Source: [Collinsella] massiliensis
GTDB lineage: Bacteria; Actinomycetota; Coriobacteriia; Coriobacteriales; Coriobacteriaceae
Length of the DNA: 35,698 bases
Assembly (NCBI GenBank): GCA_000333815.1
Contig: CAPI01000062.1
Location: 1-35,698 of the forward strand
Direction: 5' to 3'
The position numbers and the translations under genes were made by a program. Of the stretch, positions 8,124 to 16,727 are shown in pieces; within the stretch, counting starts at the first letter, position 1; every line of letters starts with the position of its first letter. The notes below the pieces were generated by a model. It was given only the letters and a program-made list of their open reading frames with translations, was not told the DNA's origin and did not search any database.

Positions 8124-8984
8124 CTAGCAGAGCCGTTCATCAACCCAAGCGCGAAGGTGGCCGTCCATGCGATTCATAAGCTGGGCGGTCGCCTTTTTTT
8201 CGAAGGGGCGCGTAATGCCGAACGGTCGCTCGAGGGCGCGATAGATGTACTCCTGCTCGTCGGCGATTTCGAGGCTTGTGGGATAGACGAGCTCGAAGGC
8301 AAAGCAAGCAAGGTTGACGAGGTAGTCTACCGGCGTGACGCGTTCGGAGTAGTGCGCGGTGTGGTGCTCGAAGAACGCGTCCTCGATGGCGGGGGAGACG
8401 GCGCTCGCGAGAAGCTCGTCTTCGGTTGCGTTGAGCACGGTCTCGACGGTGTCTGTGCTGGCAACCCGCAGAATGTCGAGTTTGTCTGCATCGCGGACGA
8501 CATCGCAGATGGCGTGTGTGCGAACGTTGAGGTCTTCGGGCAGCCGGTAGTCGCTATGGAAGCCTACCGCGGCGCGGATGACCTCTTCGAGCTCGTCGCT
8601 CGGGTCGATGAAGCGGTGGATGATGCCGATGGTGCCCGCGGCGCTCCCGTCATCATCGGCGACGCCCGTATCGCCCTCGTTGCCGAAAAGCACCTCGACT
8701 CCGAGCGCCGCATGTCTCGTCGATGCGGCGTCGCTAAACGTGTCCCAGCGCTGCAGCTGCTCGAAGCGGCCGATATCATGTAGAAGGCCGCAAAGCCAGG
8801 CAAGATCGACGCCCGCCGGCGTGAATCCCGCTTCGCGCGCGATGCGCTCGCAGAGTTCCGCGACGCGCAGCGTGTGCTCGACCTTGAGTGCGATGCGCGG
8901 GTTCGTTGCGTCGTATGCTGCCACATAGCTATCGAACGCCTCCCGCGCGCGGCGACGGTCGATGGTGTGCGTAAGGTCTGCCAT
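8124..8984 (-). CDS. HD-domain metal-dependent phosphohydrolase
   Basis: A 286-residue cytoplasmic protein with an HD-superfamily phosphohydrolase domain. The motif residues visible are His37 (VEHTLRV), the His69-Asp70 pair (GLLHDIGRFEQ) and His91 (STRHAALGVEVLF), as in HDOD/HD-type nucleotide hydrolases. The reaction and substrate cannot be told from sequence; nucleotide or phosphate-ester cleavage is the general family role. The start at 8984 is chosen for the GAGGG six bases upstream; the frame is open to 9104 but that stretch holds the promoter and palindromes. It is a single-gene unit, convergent with the hydrogenase gene, and its promoter is covered by a duplicated palindrome, so it is probably tightly regulated. 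Confidence 0.82.
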   Translation of the reverse strand: MADLTHTIDRRRAREAFDSYVAAYDATNPRIALKVEHTLRVAELCERIAREAGFTPAGVDLAWLCGLLHDIGRFEQLQRWDTFSDAASTRHAALGVEVLFGNEGDTGVADDDGSAAGTIGIIHRFIDPSDELEEVIRAAVGFHSDYRLPEDLNVRTHAICDVVRDADKLDILRVASTDTVETVLNATEDELLASAVSPAIEDAFFEHHTAHYSERVTPVDYLVNLACFAFELVYPTSLEIADEQEYIYRALERPFGITRPFEKKATAQLMNRMDGHLRAWVDERLC

Positions 8985-9004
8985 TGTGTCCCTCACTGAC
9001 GAAA

Positions 9005-9058
9005 CTGGTAATGTGACGTTACCAGGTAACAGGAAAACTGGTAAGAAGATGTTACCAG
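9005..9058 (-). promoter_or_regulatory. Duplicated palindromic operator over the HD-gene promoter
   Basis: Two 21-bp sites with identical arms, CTGGTAA-N7-TTACCAG, lie at 9005-9025 and 9038-9058, 33 bp apart (about three helical turns). On the minus strand TTACCA (9044-9039), a 17-bp spacer and TAACGT (9021-9016) form a plausible promoter that both palindromes overlap. The TGGT...ACCA half-site style recalls GntR-family operators, but no such regulator is encoded here. Confidence 0.7.
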
Positions 9059-9151
9059 TTGCTAGAAGCGAAGCCGGTTCGCACGAAACGACAAGCTCGG
9101 CCACTCTCCAGGGTCATCACAATGAAAACGGCGAGTCCGAATTCCCAGATC

Positions 9152-9281
9152 GCGCCAAGTGAACAGTTTTATAGGGGTTCGCTAAGTAGCAAGGGAAGAA
9201 GCGGCAAAAAGTTCGCAGGTCGCAGCCTCACGGGTTTCAGAGATACTTCGCTACCCCCCGCCAAAACCGTTCATTTGGCGC
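9152..9281. repeat. 130-bp imperfect inverted-repeat element
   Basis: The left arm 9152-9188 (starting GCGCCAAGTGAACAGTTTTA) is matched in reverse complement by the right arm 9244-9281 (ending GTTCATTTGGCGC), about 37 bp each with a handful of mismatches, around a 55-bp centre. The centre has no reading frame. It looks like a small palindromic or MITE-like element, or a structured RNA. Confidence 0.6.
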
Positions 9282-9354
9282 AATTTGTTCGAGCCGGGCC
9301 TCGAGCCCTGTGTCCCCGCATCCTCTCATTGCCGCAGCAAGGCAGAAAACGCGA

Positions 9355-9455
9355 GGAGGGATACCGCCGAGCCGGTGTTCCCTAAGCGAACATTCCGCAG
9401 CCGCGAAGCGGCGAGGACGTTCGCGTGGGAACTCCTGCTCGGCGGTGCCCCTCCC
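9355..9455 (-). terminator. 101-nt extended stem-loop downstream of purL
   Basis: Nested arms pair almost end to end: 9355-9382 with 9427-9454 (imperfect, 28 bp), GCGAAC (9386-9391) with GTTCGC (9419-9424), and GCCGC (9400-9404) with GCGGC (9408-9412) around a GAA loop. It begins 16 bases after the purL stop. On the minus strand it is followed by GCGTTTTCT, so termination of purL is plausible. It is far longer than a normal terminator, so it may be a repeat element that also terminates. Confidence 0.55.
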
Positions 9456-9470
9456 GGTTAGCGTCAAGGA

Positions 9471-12400
9471 CTATGCGAAGTACTTCACGCCGCTCTCGAA
9501 GATGGGCATGAACTTCTCGCCCGGCACGTTCTGGTACAGGCCGTCGCCGCGGCGCTCCACGTGGCCCATCTTGCCGAAGACGCGGCCGTCCGGTGAGGTA
9601 ATGCCCTCGATGGCGAGGACGGAGCCATTCGGGTTGACGGACAGGTCCATGCTGGGCGCGCCGGCCTCGTTCACGTACTGCGTCGCGATCTGACCGCCCT
9701 CGCGAAGCTGCGCGAGCACCTCGTCGTTCGCCACGAAGCGACCCTCGCCGTGGGAGATGGCCACGGTGTAGGTATCGCCCACTTCGCAGGCAGAGAGCCA
9801 GGGCGAAAGGTCGCTCGCCACGCGCGTACGCACCAAGCGGCTCTGGTGGCGGCCGATGGTGTTGAACGTGAGCGTGGGCGCGTCGGCCGTCGCGGGCACG
9901 ATATCGCCATACGGCACGAGCCCCAGCTTCACGAGCGCCTGGAAGCCGTTGCAGATGCCCAGCATGAGGCCGTCGCGGTTCTGCAGGAGGTCGCGCACGG
10001 CCTCCGTCACCTCGGGCGCGCGGAAGAACGCGGTGATGAACTTCGCGGAGCCGTCGGGCTCGTCGCCGCCGGAGAAGCCGCCGGGGATCATGACGATCTG
10101 GCTCTCGCGGATGCGGCGGGCGAGCTCGGCCGTGCTCTCGGCGACCGCCTCGGGCGTGAGGTTGTTGATGACGAGGGTATCGGCCACGGCGCCGGCGGCG
10201 GTGAAGGCGCGGGCGCTATCGTACTCGCAGTTGTTGCCGGGGAACACGGGGATGATCACGCGCGGGCGCGCGAACTTCTCGCCGGCATACACGGTTTGGA
10301 TGCGACCGGTCTCCGCGCAGCTAAAGTTCACCGTTTCGATGGCCGGCAGCTTGGCGGCTTCCTCGGCAGGTGTGCGATAGGGGAAGACGCCCTCGATGGC
10401 GGCCTCCCATGCCTCCTGCAGCTCGGCGAGATCGAGCGCTTCGTCATAGGCAGAAAGCTCGTACGCTTCGGTGGTATGGCCGAGCTCTACGACGCGAGCA
10501 CCCTCGATCTCGGGCAGCTCGGTGCCGTCTGCAAGCTCCACCATGAAGCAGCCGTAGGCGTGGTCGAACAGGTCGCGTGCCTCGGCCTCGTAGTACTCAT
10601 CGGAGACGGTGAAGCCCAGACGATTGCCCACGCATGCCTTGAAGAGCACCTCGGCGATGCCGCCGAAGCCCGGCGTGGAGATGGAAAGCGCCTTGCCCTC
10701 GCGCACAAGCTCTTCAACGGCGCCGAAGACGGCAAGCAGCGACTCGGCATCCGGCACGAGGTCGTCGTCGCAGTAGGCGGGCTCGATGAGCGCGACGCGG
10801 TGTCCCGCACCCTTGAACTCAGGTGAGACCACGCGGTCGAGTGAACCGGTCGCGACGGCGAAGGAGACGAGCGTGGGCGGCACGTCGAGGTCCTCGAACG
10901 AGCCGCTCATGGAGTCCTTGCCGCCGATGGCGCCGGCGCCCAGGTCGACCTGCGCCATGAGGGCACCGAGCACCGCCGCGACGGGCTTGCCCCAGCGCTC
11001 GGGGACGTCGCGCAGACGCTCGAAATACTCCTGGAAACTCAGGTAGGCGCGCTCATGTTCGAAGCCGGTCGCCACGAGGCGCGCGATGCTCTCCACCACG
11101 GAAAGGTACGCGCCGCGGTACTGGTCGGCCGCCATGATGTAGGGATTGAAGCCCCACGCCATGCCGGAGACCGTGGTGGTCTCGCCGTCGACCGGGAACT
11201 TCGCCACCATGGCCTGCGCGGGCGTGAGCTGCTCGCTGCCGCCGAACGGCATGAGCACGGTGGCCGCGCCGATCGTGGAGTCAAATCGCTCCGAGAGGCC
11301 CTTGTTCGAAGCCACATTAAGATCGGTTACGAGGGCGTGCATCGCGTCGGCGAAGGAGTCGACCTCCTCAGCGCCGGGTACGAGCGGCACGGTGCTCTCG
11401 AAGATGTTCTCCAGGCTGCCGAATTCGTCGAGGGCGGCCTCGGCGAGGTCGCTTTCTGGGTCGATGGGTGCGATACCCTGTGCCTCCACGTGCACTGTCT
11501 GATGCTTCGGGGCGCCGTTCGAGGCGAGGAACTCGCGCGAGAGATCCACGATGACGTCGCCCATCCAAGCCATGCGCACGCGCTTCTCGTGCGTGACCTC
11601 GGCGATGACGTTGGCCTCGAGGTTCTCCTCCGTGGCGTAGGCCATGAACTCGTCGACGTCGTCCTCGGCCACGGCCACGGCCATGCGCTCTTGGGACTCG
11701 GAGATGGCAAGCTCGGTGCCGTCGAGACCCTCGTACTTCTTCGTGACCTGGTCGAGGTCGATGTAGAGGCCGTCGGCAAGCTCGCCCACGGCAACGCTCA
11801 CGCCGCCCGCGCCAAAGTCGTTGCAGCGCTTGATGAGGCGACAGGCGTCCTCGCGGCGGAAGAGGCGCTGAAGCTTGCGCTCCATGGGGGCGTTGCCCTT
11901 CTGCACCTCGGCACCGTCTTTCTCGATGGACTCGACGTTATGCGCCTTGGACGAACCGGTGGCGCCGCCGATGCCGTCGCGGCCGGTACGCCCGCCCAAG
12001 AGGATGATCTTGTCGCCGGGCTGCGGCTCCTCGCGGCGCACGTGGCTCGCGGGGGTCGCGCCCACCACGGCACCGACTTCCATGCGCTTGGCAACGTAGC
12101 CGGGGTGGTAGAGCTCGGAGACCTGCCCGGTGGCGAGGCCGATCTGGTTGCCGTAGGAGGAGTAGCCGGCGGCGGCCGTGGTCACGAGCTTGCGCTGCGG
12201 GAGCTTGCCCTCGAGCGTCTCCGCGACGGGCACGGTTGGATCAGCCGCGCCGGTGACGCGCATGGCCTGGTAGACGTAGCTGCGGCCGGAGAGCGGGTCG
12301 CGGATGGCACCGCCGATGCACGTGGCCGCGCCGCCGAAGGGCTCGATCTCGGTGGGGTGGTTGTGGGTCTCGTTTTTGAAGAGGAAGAGCCAGTCCTGGT

Positions 12401-13316
12401 CCTCGCCGTCGACATCGACCTTCACCTTGACGGTGCAGGCGTTGATCTCCTCAGATTCGTCGAGACCGGTGAGCTGCCCCGTGTGCTTGAGCCACTTCGC
12501 GCCGAGCGTGCCCATGTCCATGAGGGTGACGGGCTTCTCGTCGCGGCCGAGCTCGTGGCGCATCGCGAGGTAGCGGTCGAAGGCTTCCTGCACCACGGCG
12601 TCGTCGATCTGCACGTCGTCGAGCACGGTGCCGAACGTCGTGTGGCGGCAGTGGTCGGACCAGTACGTGTCGATCACGCGGATCTCCGTGATGGAGGGGT
12701 CGCGGCCCTCGCCTTCGAAATACTGCTGGCAGAACGTGATGTCGGCGAGGTCCATGGCAAGGCCGCGCTCGGCGATGAACGCGGCGAGGCCGGCCTCGTC
12801 GAGCTCGCGGAAGCCATCAAGCACCTCGACAGGCTCGGGATCGGGAATCTCGGTGGCGAGCGTCTCGGGCTTCTCGAGGGCGGCGAGACGCGCCTCCACG
12901 GGGTTCACCACGTAGCGCTTGATTGCCTCGATGTCGGCGTCGGCGAGCTCGCCGCTCAAGATGTAGACCTTGGCGGAGCGCACGGTCGGCCGCTCGCCCT
13001 GGGAGATGAGCTGGATGCACTCGCTCGCGGAGTCGGCGCGCTGGTCGAACTGGCCGGGCAGGAACTCCACGGCGAACACGGCGGCGCCGGGAGCCTCAGG
13101 CAGCTCGTTATAGGTGACGTCGACCTGCGGCTCGCTGAAGACCGTGGGCACGCAGGCGTTAAAGAGCGCCTCGTCGATGCCCTCGACGTCATAACGGTTC
13201 ACGAGGCGCACGCCCTCGAGCCCGCGTATGCCCAAGATCTCGGCGAGCTCTCCTTTGAGCTGCTGAGCCTCGACGTCGAAGCCCGGTTTCTTCTCCACGT
13301 AGATGCGAGAGACCAT
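9471..13316 (-). CDS. purL: Phosphoribosylformylglycinamidine synthase, single-chain form
   Basis: Fourth step of purine synthesis: converts FGAR and glutamine to FGAM using ATP. The 1281-residue chain fuses a PurS-like N-terminal region, the two-half ATP-dependent synthetase core (GGRTGRDGIGGATGSSKA near residue 440; FGAGGVSVAVGEL near 500) and a class I glutaminase at the C-terminus. In the glutaminase, PVFPGNNCEYDSARAF is followed by the nucleophile Cys1122 (GICNGFQ) and the His1252/Glu1254 pair (KMGHVER). Length is typical of the long PurL of proteobacteria and many Clostridia/Coriobacteria, rather than the split PurSQL of Bacillus. ATG at 13316 has a purine-rich ribosome site (GGAAGGGA). 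It is monocistronic here; no other pur gene is in the window. Confidence 0.96.
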   Translation of the reverse strand: MVSRIYVEKKPGFDVEAQQLKGELAEILGIRGLEGVRLVNRYDVEGIDEALFNACVPTVFSEPQVDVTYNELPEAPGAAVFAVEFLPGQFDQRADSASECIQLISQGERPTVRSAKVYILSGELADADIEAIKRYVVNPVEARLAALEKPETLATEIPDPEPVEVLDGFRELDEAGLAAFIAERGLAMDLADITFCQQYFEGEGRDPSITEIRVIDTYWSDHCRHTTFGTVLDDVQIDDAVVQEAFDRYLAMRHELGRDEKPVTLMDMGTLGAKWLKHTGQLTGLDESEEINACTVKVKVDVDGEDQDWLFLFKNETHNHPTEIEPFGGAATCIGGAIRDPLSGRSYVYQAMRVTGAADPTVPVAETLEGKLPQRKLVTTAAAGYSSYGNQIGLATGQVSELYHPGYVAKRMEVGAVVGATPASHVRREEPQPGDKIILLGGRTGRDGIGGATGSSKAHNVESIEKDGAEVQKGNAPMERKLQRLFRREDACRLIKRCNDFGAGGVSVAVGELADGLYIDLDQVTKKYEGLDGTELAISESQERMAVAVAEDDVDEFMAYATEENLEANVIAEVTHEKRVRMAWMGDVIVDLSREFLASNGAPKHQTVHVEAQGIAPIDPESDLAEAALDEFGSLENIFESTVPLVPGAEEVDSFADAMHALVTDLNVASNKGLSERFDSTIGAATVLMPFGGSEQLTPAQAMVAKFPVDGETTTVSGMAWGFNPYIMAADQYRGAYLSVVESIARLVATGFEHERAYLSFQEYFERLRDVPERWGKPVAAVLGALMAQVDLGAGAIGGKDSMSGSFEDLDVPPTLVSFAVATGSLDRVVSPEFKGAGHRVALIEPAYCDDDLVPDAESLLAVFGAVEELVREGKALSISTPGFGGIAEVLFKACVGNRLGFTVSDEYYEAEARDLFDHAYGCFMVELADGTELPEIEGARVVELGHTTEAYELSAYDEALDLAELQEAWEAAIEGVFPYRTPAEEAAKLPAIETVNFSCAETGRIQTVYAGEKFARPRVIIPVFPGNNCEYDSARAFTAAGAVADTLVINNLTPEAVAESTAELARRIRESQIVMIPGGFSGGDEPDGSAKFITAFFRAPEVTEAVRDLLQNRDGLMLGICNGFQALVKLGLVPYGDIVPATADAPTLTFNTIGRHQSRLVRTRVASDLSPWLSACEVGDTYTVAISHGEGRFVANDEVLAQLREGGQIATQYVNEAGAPSMDLSVNPNGSVLAIEGITSPDGRVFGKMGHVERRGDGLYQNVPGEKFMPIFESGVKYFA

Positions 13317-13431
13317 CCTGCCCGTCCCTTCCCTGGGTGTGATGCCATAACGTCTCTATGATACGGCAGCGAGGGGCGGGCGGGGATGACGACCATCGCG
13401 TGCTGCCGTATCTCCCAAAATATGCGAATGC

Positions 13432-13469
13432 GGGCAGTAAGCCGCCGCGTGGGAGGGGGCTTACTGCCC
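13432..13469. repeat. Perfect 12-bp stem-loop between purL and arcD
   Basis: GGGCAGTAAGCC (13432-13443) and GGCTTACTGCCC (13458-13469) form a perfect 12-bp stem around 14 bases. It lies between two divergent genes, so it is not needed as a terminator for either. It could be a regulator site or a repeat element. Confidence 0.5.
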
Positions 13470-13479
13470 GGAATATCCG

Positions 13480-13512
13480 TGACAACGGGGACAGGTACCT
13501 TTGTTACACGAG
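13480..13512. repeat. REP-like GGGGACAGGTACC repeat
   Basis: GTGACAACGGGGACAGGTAC followed by CTTTGTTACAC has partly matching ends (GTGACAA / TTGTTACAC) around a GGTACC centre. The GGGGAC core is shared with the repeats at 6254-6364, suggesting a related family. The remainder up to the arcD promoter (13513-13614) shows no reading frame or motif I can support. Confidence 0.4.
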
Positions 13513-13614
13513 GACCGTGCCGCACCGCCCTCCCTGAGGATTTTCGTTTCGAGGCGGCGGGAGTTCCGCTCACCGACGATTTCACAACGGCCGCGGTTCT
13601 CGTGCGCATCATGA

Positions 13615-13643
13615 TTGACAGGCAAAACGCATTCACCTATAAG
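13615..13643 (+). promoter_or_regulatory. Sigma70-type promoter of the arcD-arcA-arcB operon
   Basis: TTGACA (13615-13620), a 17-bp spacer and TATAAG (13638-13643) make the best consensus promoter in the window. Transcription should start near 13650, giving a leader of about 50 nt. Confidence 0.75.
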
Positions 13644-13647
13644 TGTG

Positions 13648-13681
13648 ATTAGGTAATTAGCTAATAACCTATATACCTAAT
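13648..13681 (+). promoter_or_regulatory. Nested palindromes at the arc operon transcription start
   Basis: A 20-bp near-perfect palindrome with arms AGGTWATTAG / CTAATWACCT lies at 13651-13670. It is enclosed by a second pair, ATTAGGTA (13648-13655) and TACCTAAT (13674-13681). Sitting across the expected start site, this is a likely repressor site. It does not look like an ARG box; it has slight similarity to DtxR-type sites. Confidence 0.55.
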
Positions 13682-13701
13682 GACAAGAGAGAGGAGCTTG
13701 C

Positions 13702-15129
13702 ATGGAGGAGCGAAAAAAGCTCGGTTTCTTTCCCATGTTCGCCTCGATTCTGGCCGGCATGATCGGCTCCGGTGTCTACGACCTTTCGTACCAGCTCGGC
13801 TTGGTTGCTTCTCCTGGTGCCGTCATCATCGCGTGGGCGGTCTGCTTCATCGGCATGCTCACCTTCACGCTATCCCTCATGAACCTTCTGAACAAGGAGC
13901 CCGAGGGCGATGGCCTGTACGTCTACGCGAATAAGGCCGCCGGCCCGCTCGGGGAGTTTATGAGCGCCTGGGGCTACTGGATGAGCGGATGGATCGGCAA
14001 CATCGCGTTCGCGACCATGATGATGATTGCGCTGTCGACCTTCTTCCCCGTGCTCGGCGATACCGGCACGAGCTGGCCCGCCATCATCGTCGCCTCGGTG
14101 GTCATGTGGGCGCTGTTCTTCTTCATCAACCGCGGCGTCGAGAGCGCCATGATTATCAACTCGATCCTTACCGTGATCAAGGTCATCCCCCTCGTCCTGT
14201 TCTTCGTCGTGGTGGTCGTGAGCTTCAACTTCGGCGTGTTTACCACGGACTTCTGGACGAACTTCGCGGGCAACGTCACCCATGGCGGGTTCGACGCGCA
14301 GTCCGTCTTCGACCAGGTCACGAACTCCATCATGTCGCTGGTGTGGGTGTTCATGGGCATCGAGACCGCGGCACTCATGTCGCGCCGCGCCCAGAGCAAG
14401 AGCATCGCGGCGAGCGCCTCGATCACGGGTCTTGCCTGCGGTACGATCCTCATGTTTATCATCTCGATCCTGCCTTACGGCGTCATGACGGCCGACGAGT
14501 TCGTCGCCCTCGGCGAGCCCTCGGTCGCGCGCATGCTCGAGCTCTACATCGGCCCCATCGGCGGGCACCTCATCTCGGCTGCCATGGTGATCTCGATCTT
14601 AGGCGCGTGGATCAACTACACGCTCGGACCCACCGAGTCGCTGCTCATCCTCTCGGACCATGGCCTGCTGCCCAAGAAGTTCGGTGAGCTGAACGACCGC
14701 GGCGTGCCCACGTTCTCACTCTTCCTCACCACGCTCCTGGGCAACCTCCTGCTCATCTCCATGCACTTCACCGAGGACGCCTACAACTTCGGCTACAGCC
14801 TGAGCGCGTCGGCGATCCTCATCACCTGGGTGTTCATCACGATCTATCAGGTGAAGCGCGGGATCCAGCATCCGGACGACCCGGGGCGCGTGAAGAACCT
14901 CGTGATCGGCGTCATCGGCTGCGTGTACTTCTTCTACGCGATGTTCGTCAGCGGCATCTCCTATATCCTCCTCTGCGGCGTGCTCTACGTGGTGGGATTC
15001 TTCTTCTACTACAAGGCGCGCAAGGACGAGGGCATGGAGGCCGCCTTCAACGGTCGCGAGAAGCTCGCCGTCGCCGCCGTCGCCGTCGCCGCGGTCGTTG
15101 GCCTCGTCATGTACGTGATGGGCATGTGA
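13702..15129 (+). CDS. arcD: APC-superfamily basic amino acid antiporter, probable arginine/ornithine exchanger
   Basis: A 475-residue membrane protein with about 12 membrane segments. The first segment has the APC signature region (FASILAGMIGSGVYDL, residues 12-27). The TM6-like stretch VWVFMGIETAALMSRRAQ (about 215-232) and the later NYTLGPTESLLILSDHGLLP (about 311-330) match the basic amino acid/polyamine antiporter branch. Placed first in an operon with arginine deiminase and a transcarbamylase, it most likely exchanges external arginine for ornithine. Exchange with putrescine or agmatine cannot be excluded given the odd transcarbamylase. ATG at 13702 follows GAGAGGAG. A 279-bp gap separates it from arcA; I see no promoter or terminator there that I can support. 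Confidence 0.85.
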   Translation: MEERKKLGFFPMFASILAGMIGSGVYDLSYQLGLVASPGAVIIAWAVCFIGMLTFTLSLMNLLNKEPEGDGLYVYANKAAGPLGEFMSAWGYWMSGWIGNIAFATMMMIALSTFFPVLGDTGTSWPAIIVASVVMWALFFFINRGVESAMIINSILTVIKVIPLVLFFVVVVVSFNFGVFTTDFWTNFAGNVTHGGFDAQSVFDQVTNSIMSLVWVFMGIETAALMSRRAQSKSIAASASITGLACGTILMFIISILPYGVMTADEFVALGEPSVARMLELYIGPIGGHLISAAMVISILGAWINYTLGPTESLLILSDHGLLPKKFGELNDRGVPTFSLFLTTLLGNLLLISMHFTEDAYNFGYSLSASAILITWVFITIYQVKRGIQHPDDPGRVKNLVIGVIGCVYFFYAMFVSGISYILLCGVLYVVGFFFYYKARKDEGMEAAFNGREKLAVAAVAVAAVVGLVMYVMGM

Positions 15130-15408
15130 CGCTGAGATCCTCTCCACCGCGGGTGCCCGGGCGCCGCGCGGAGGCGTGCCCGATTCGGCTGCGATTTCAA
15201 GCCGGCTGCGGGCCGACCTCCCTCCCGACGGCGTCCCAGCCCGCGTGTGTTCAGACCCGGGCGGCCGCCATCGTCCGCTCGAACCGATTCAGGCACCTCC
15301 CGACATGTCGGAACAGGCTATCCCGTTGTGACGTCCAGCGGATACCGGCACGCATGTCGCCGTGCATCGCATCGTTTCGTTAACAACGCACGTAAGGAAG
15401 GAGTTTTT

Positions 15409-16641
15409 ATGAGCAACATCCACGTGTACTCAGAGGTTGGCCCGGTCAAGAAGATCTTGATCTCGCGCCCCGAAGGGTACTTCGACGCCGTGCGGCCGGA
15501 CTCCCGCGAGTTCCAGCTCGTCGACGACGTGGTGTGGGCCGAGAAAGCCTGCAAGGACCACGACGTCTTCGCCGGGCACCTGAAGAGCATCGGCGCCGAG
15601 GTGGTCTACCTCGAGGACTTGTTCGAGCAGTCGCTCGGCGACGAGGAGGATCGCCGCCGGTTCCTCGACGAGTACATGGACGAGGACTTCATCTACGATC
15701 CCGCCCTGCGCGAGCAGATCGCCGCGTACCTCATGCCCATGAGCGCGCACGACTTCGCCCGCGCCGTCATGGCGGGCATCGAGAAGGCCGACCTCGAGGG
15801 CACGGCGAAGCCCGCGTCGCTCGCCGACGTGCTCCCCGACGAGACGCCCGAGGATCCCTATGCGATGCATACCTCGGCGAACTTCATCATGTGCCGCGAC
15901 CCCGGCTGCTCGGTGGGATCGAACTTCACGATCAACCGCTTCGTCCAGAACACCCGCAACCTTGAGACGGTCGTGTGGAAGCACGTCTTCGAGAACGTGC
16001 CGTCCTTCGCCGGCGGCGCGCAGCTCGTGCACACGAACGACCCGCACGGCGAGACCATCGAGGGCGGCGACATCGCCATCCTCTCGCCCGAGGTCATCGC
16101 GATCGGCCATAGCTGCCGCACGCACGCGGCGGCCATCGAGGAGTTCGCCAAGAACGTGCTCGCGAGCGGCGACAGCTTCAAGAAGGTCGTGGTGTTCGAG
16201 ATCCCCAAGGGTCGTGCCTACATGCACCTGGACACCGTCTTCACCGCGGTCGACGTGGACAAGTTCACCTACTATCCCGGCATCATGGGCGGCCTCAAGC
16301 TCTACGAGCTCACCCTCGGCGCCGACGGCGAGCTCCACGCGGCGTGCACGGAGGAGGAGCTGGATGAGGCGCTCAAGCGCCTGCTGCACCTGCCTGCCGT
16401 GGATCTCATCCCCTGTGCCGGCGGGCATCCCTATTGGGCCGACTACGAGCAGTGGTCCGACGGTTCCAACACGCTCGCCGTGGCGCCGGGCGTGGTGTGC
16501 ACCTACGACCGCAATTACCGCACCAACGAGGTGCTTCGCGCGCACGACATCAAGGTGCTCGAGGTTCCCTCCGGCGAGCTCTGCCGGGCGCGCGGCGGCC
16601 CGCGCTGCATGAGCATGCCGCTCGTCCGCGAGGACCTGTAG
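15409..16641 (+). CDS. arcA: Arginine deiminase
   Basis: Hydrolyses arginine to citrulline and ammonia in the cytoplasm, the first step of the ADI pathway (ATP yield and acid resistance). ATG at 15409 follows AAGGAAGGAG. The 410 residues match the family. Catalytic elements are all present: Asp164 (CRDPG), Glu218 and Asp221 (IEGGDI), His273 (YMHLDTVFTAVD) and the nucleophile Cys400 (GGPRCMSMPL). The opening VYSEVGPVKKILISRPEG is the usual N-terminal guanidine-group modifier motif. It is the second gene of the arc operon, and 86 bp separate it from the transcarbamylase gene. Confidence 0.96.
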   Translation: MSNIHVYSEVGPVKKILISRPEGYFDAVRPDSREFQLVDDVVWAEKACKDHDVFAGHLKSIGAEVVYLEDLFEQSLGDEEDRRRFLDEYMDEDFIYDPALREQIAAYLMPMSAHDFARAVMAGIEKADLEGTAKPASLADVLPDETPEDPYAMHTSANFIMCRDPGCSVGSNFTINRFVQNTRNLETVVWKHVFENVPSFAGGAQLVHTNDPHGETIEGGDIAILSPEVIAIGHSCRTHAAAIEEFAKNVLASGDSFKKVVVFEIPKGRAYMHLDTVFTAVDVDKFTYYPGIMGGLKLYELTLGADGELHAACTEEELDEALKRLLHLPAVDLIPCAGGHPYWADYEQWSDGSNTLAVAPGVVCTYDRNYRTNEVLRAHDIKVLEVPSGELCRARGGPRCMSMPLVREDL

Positions 16642-16727
16642 GCCGCGCCCCTCTGCATCGCCCGGTTCCGCGCCGGCGCGGGGCGACCTTCCGCGCCGGC
16701 TCGCCTAGCCCCAAGAAAGGAATGGCA

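Noticed and set aside
9105-9470. A small gene or tRNA in the purL-HD gene gap
   Set aside because: Short frames here have no ribosome site, and no cloverleaf with a T-arm GTTCRA box fits. The segment is explained by two inverted-repeat structures.
9471-13316. A fusion of two purine genes, unusual at first sight
   Set aside because: A long single-chain PurL with synthetase and glutaminase parts is a known and common form.
11055-13361. A 768-codon open frame on the plus strand opposite purL
   Set aside because: Same low-complexity His/Arg/Glu/Val composition, no ribosome site or family motif, and antisense to a complete purL.
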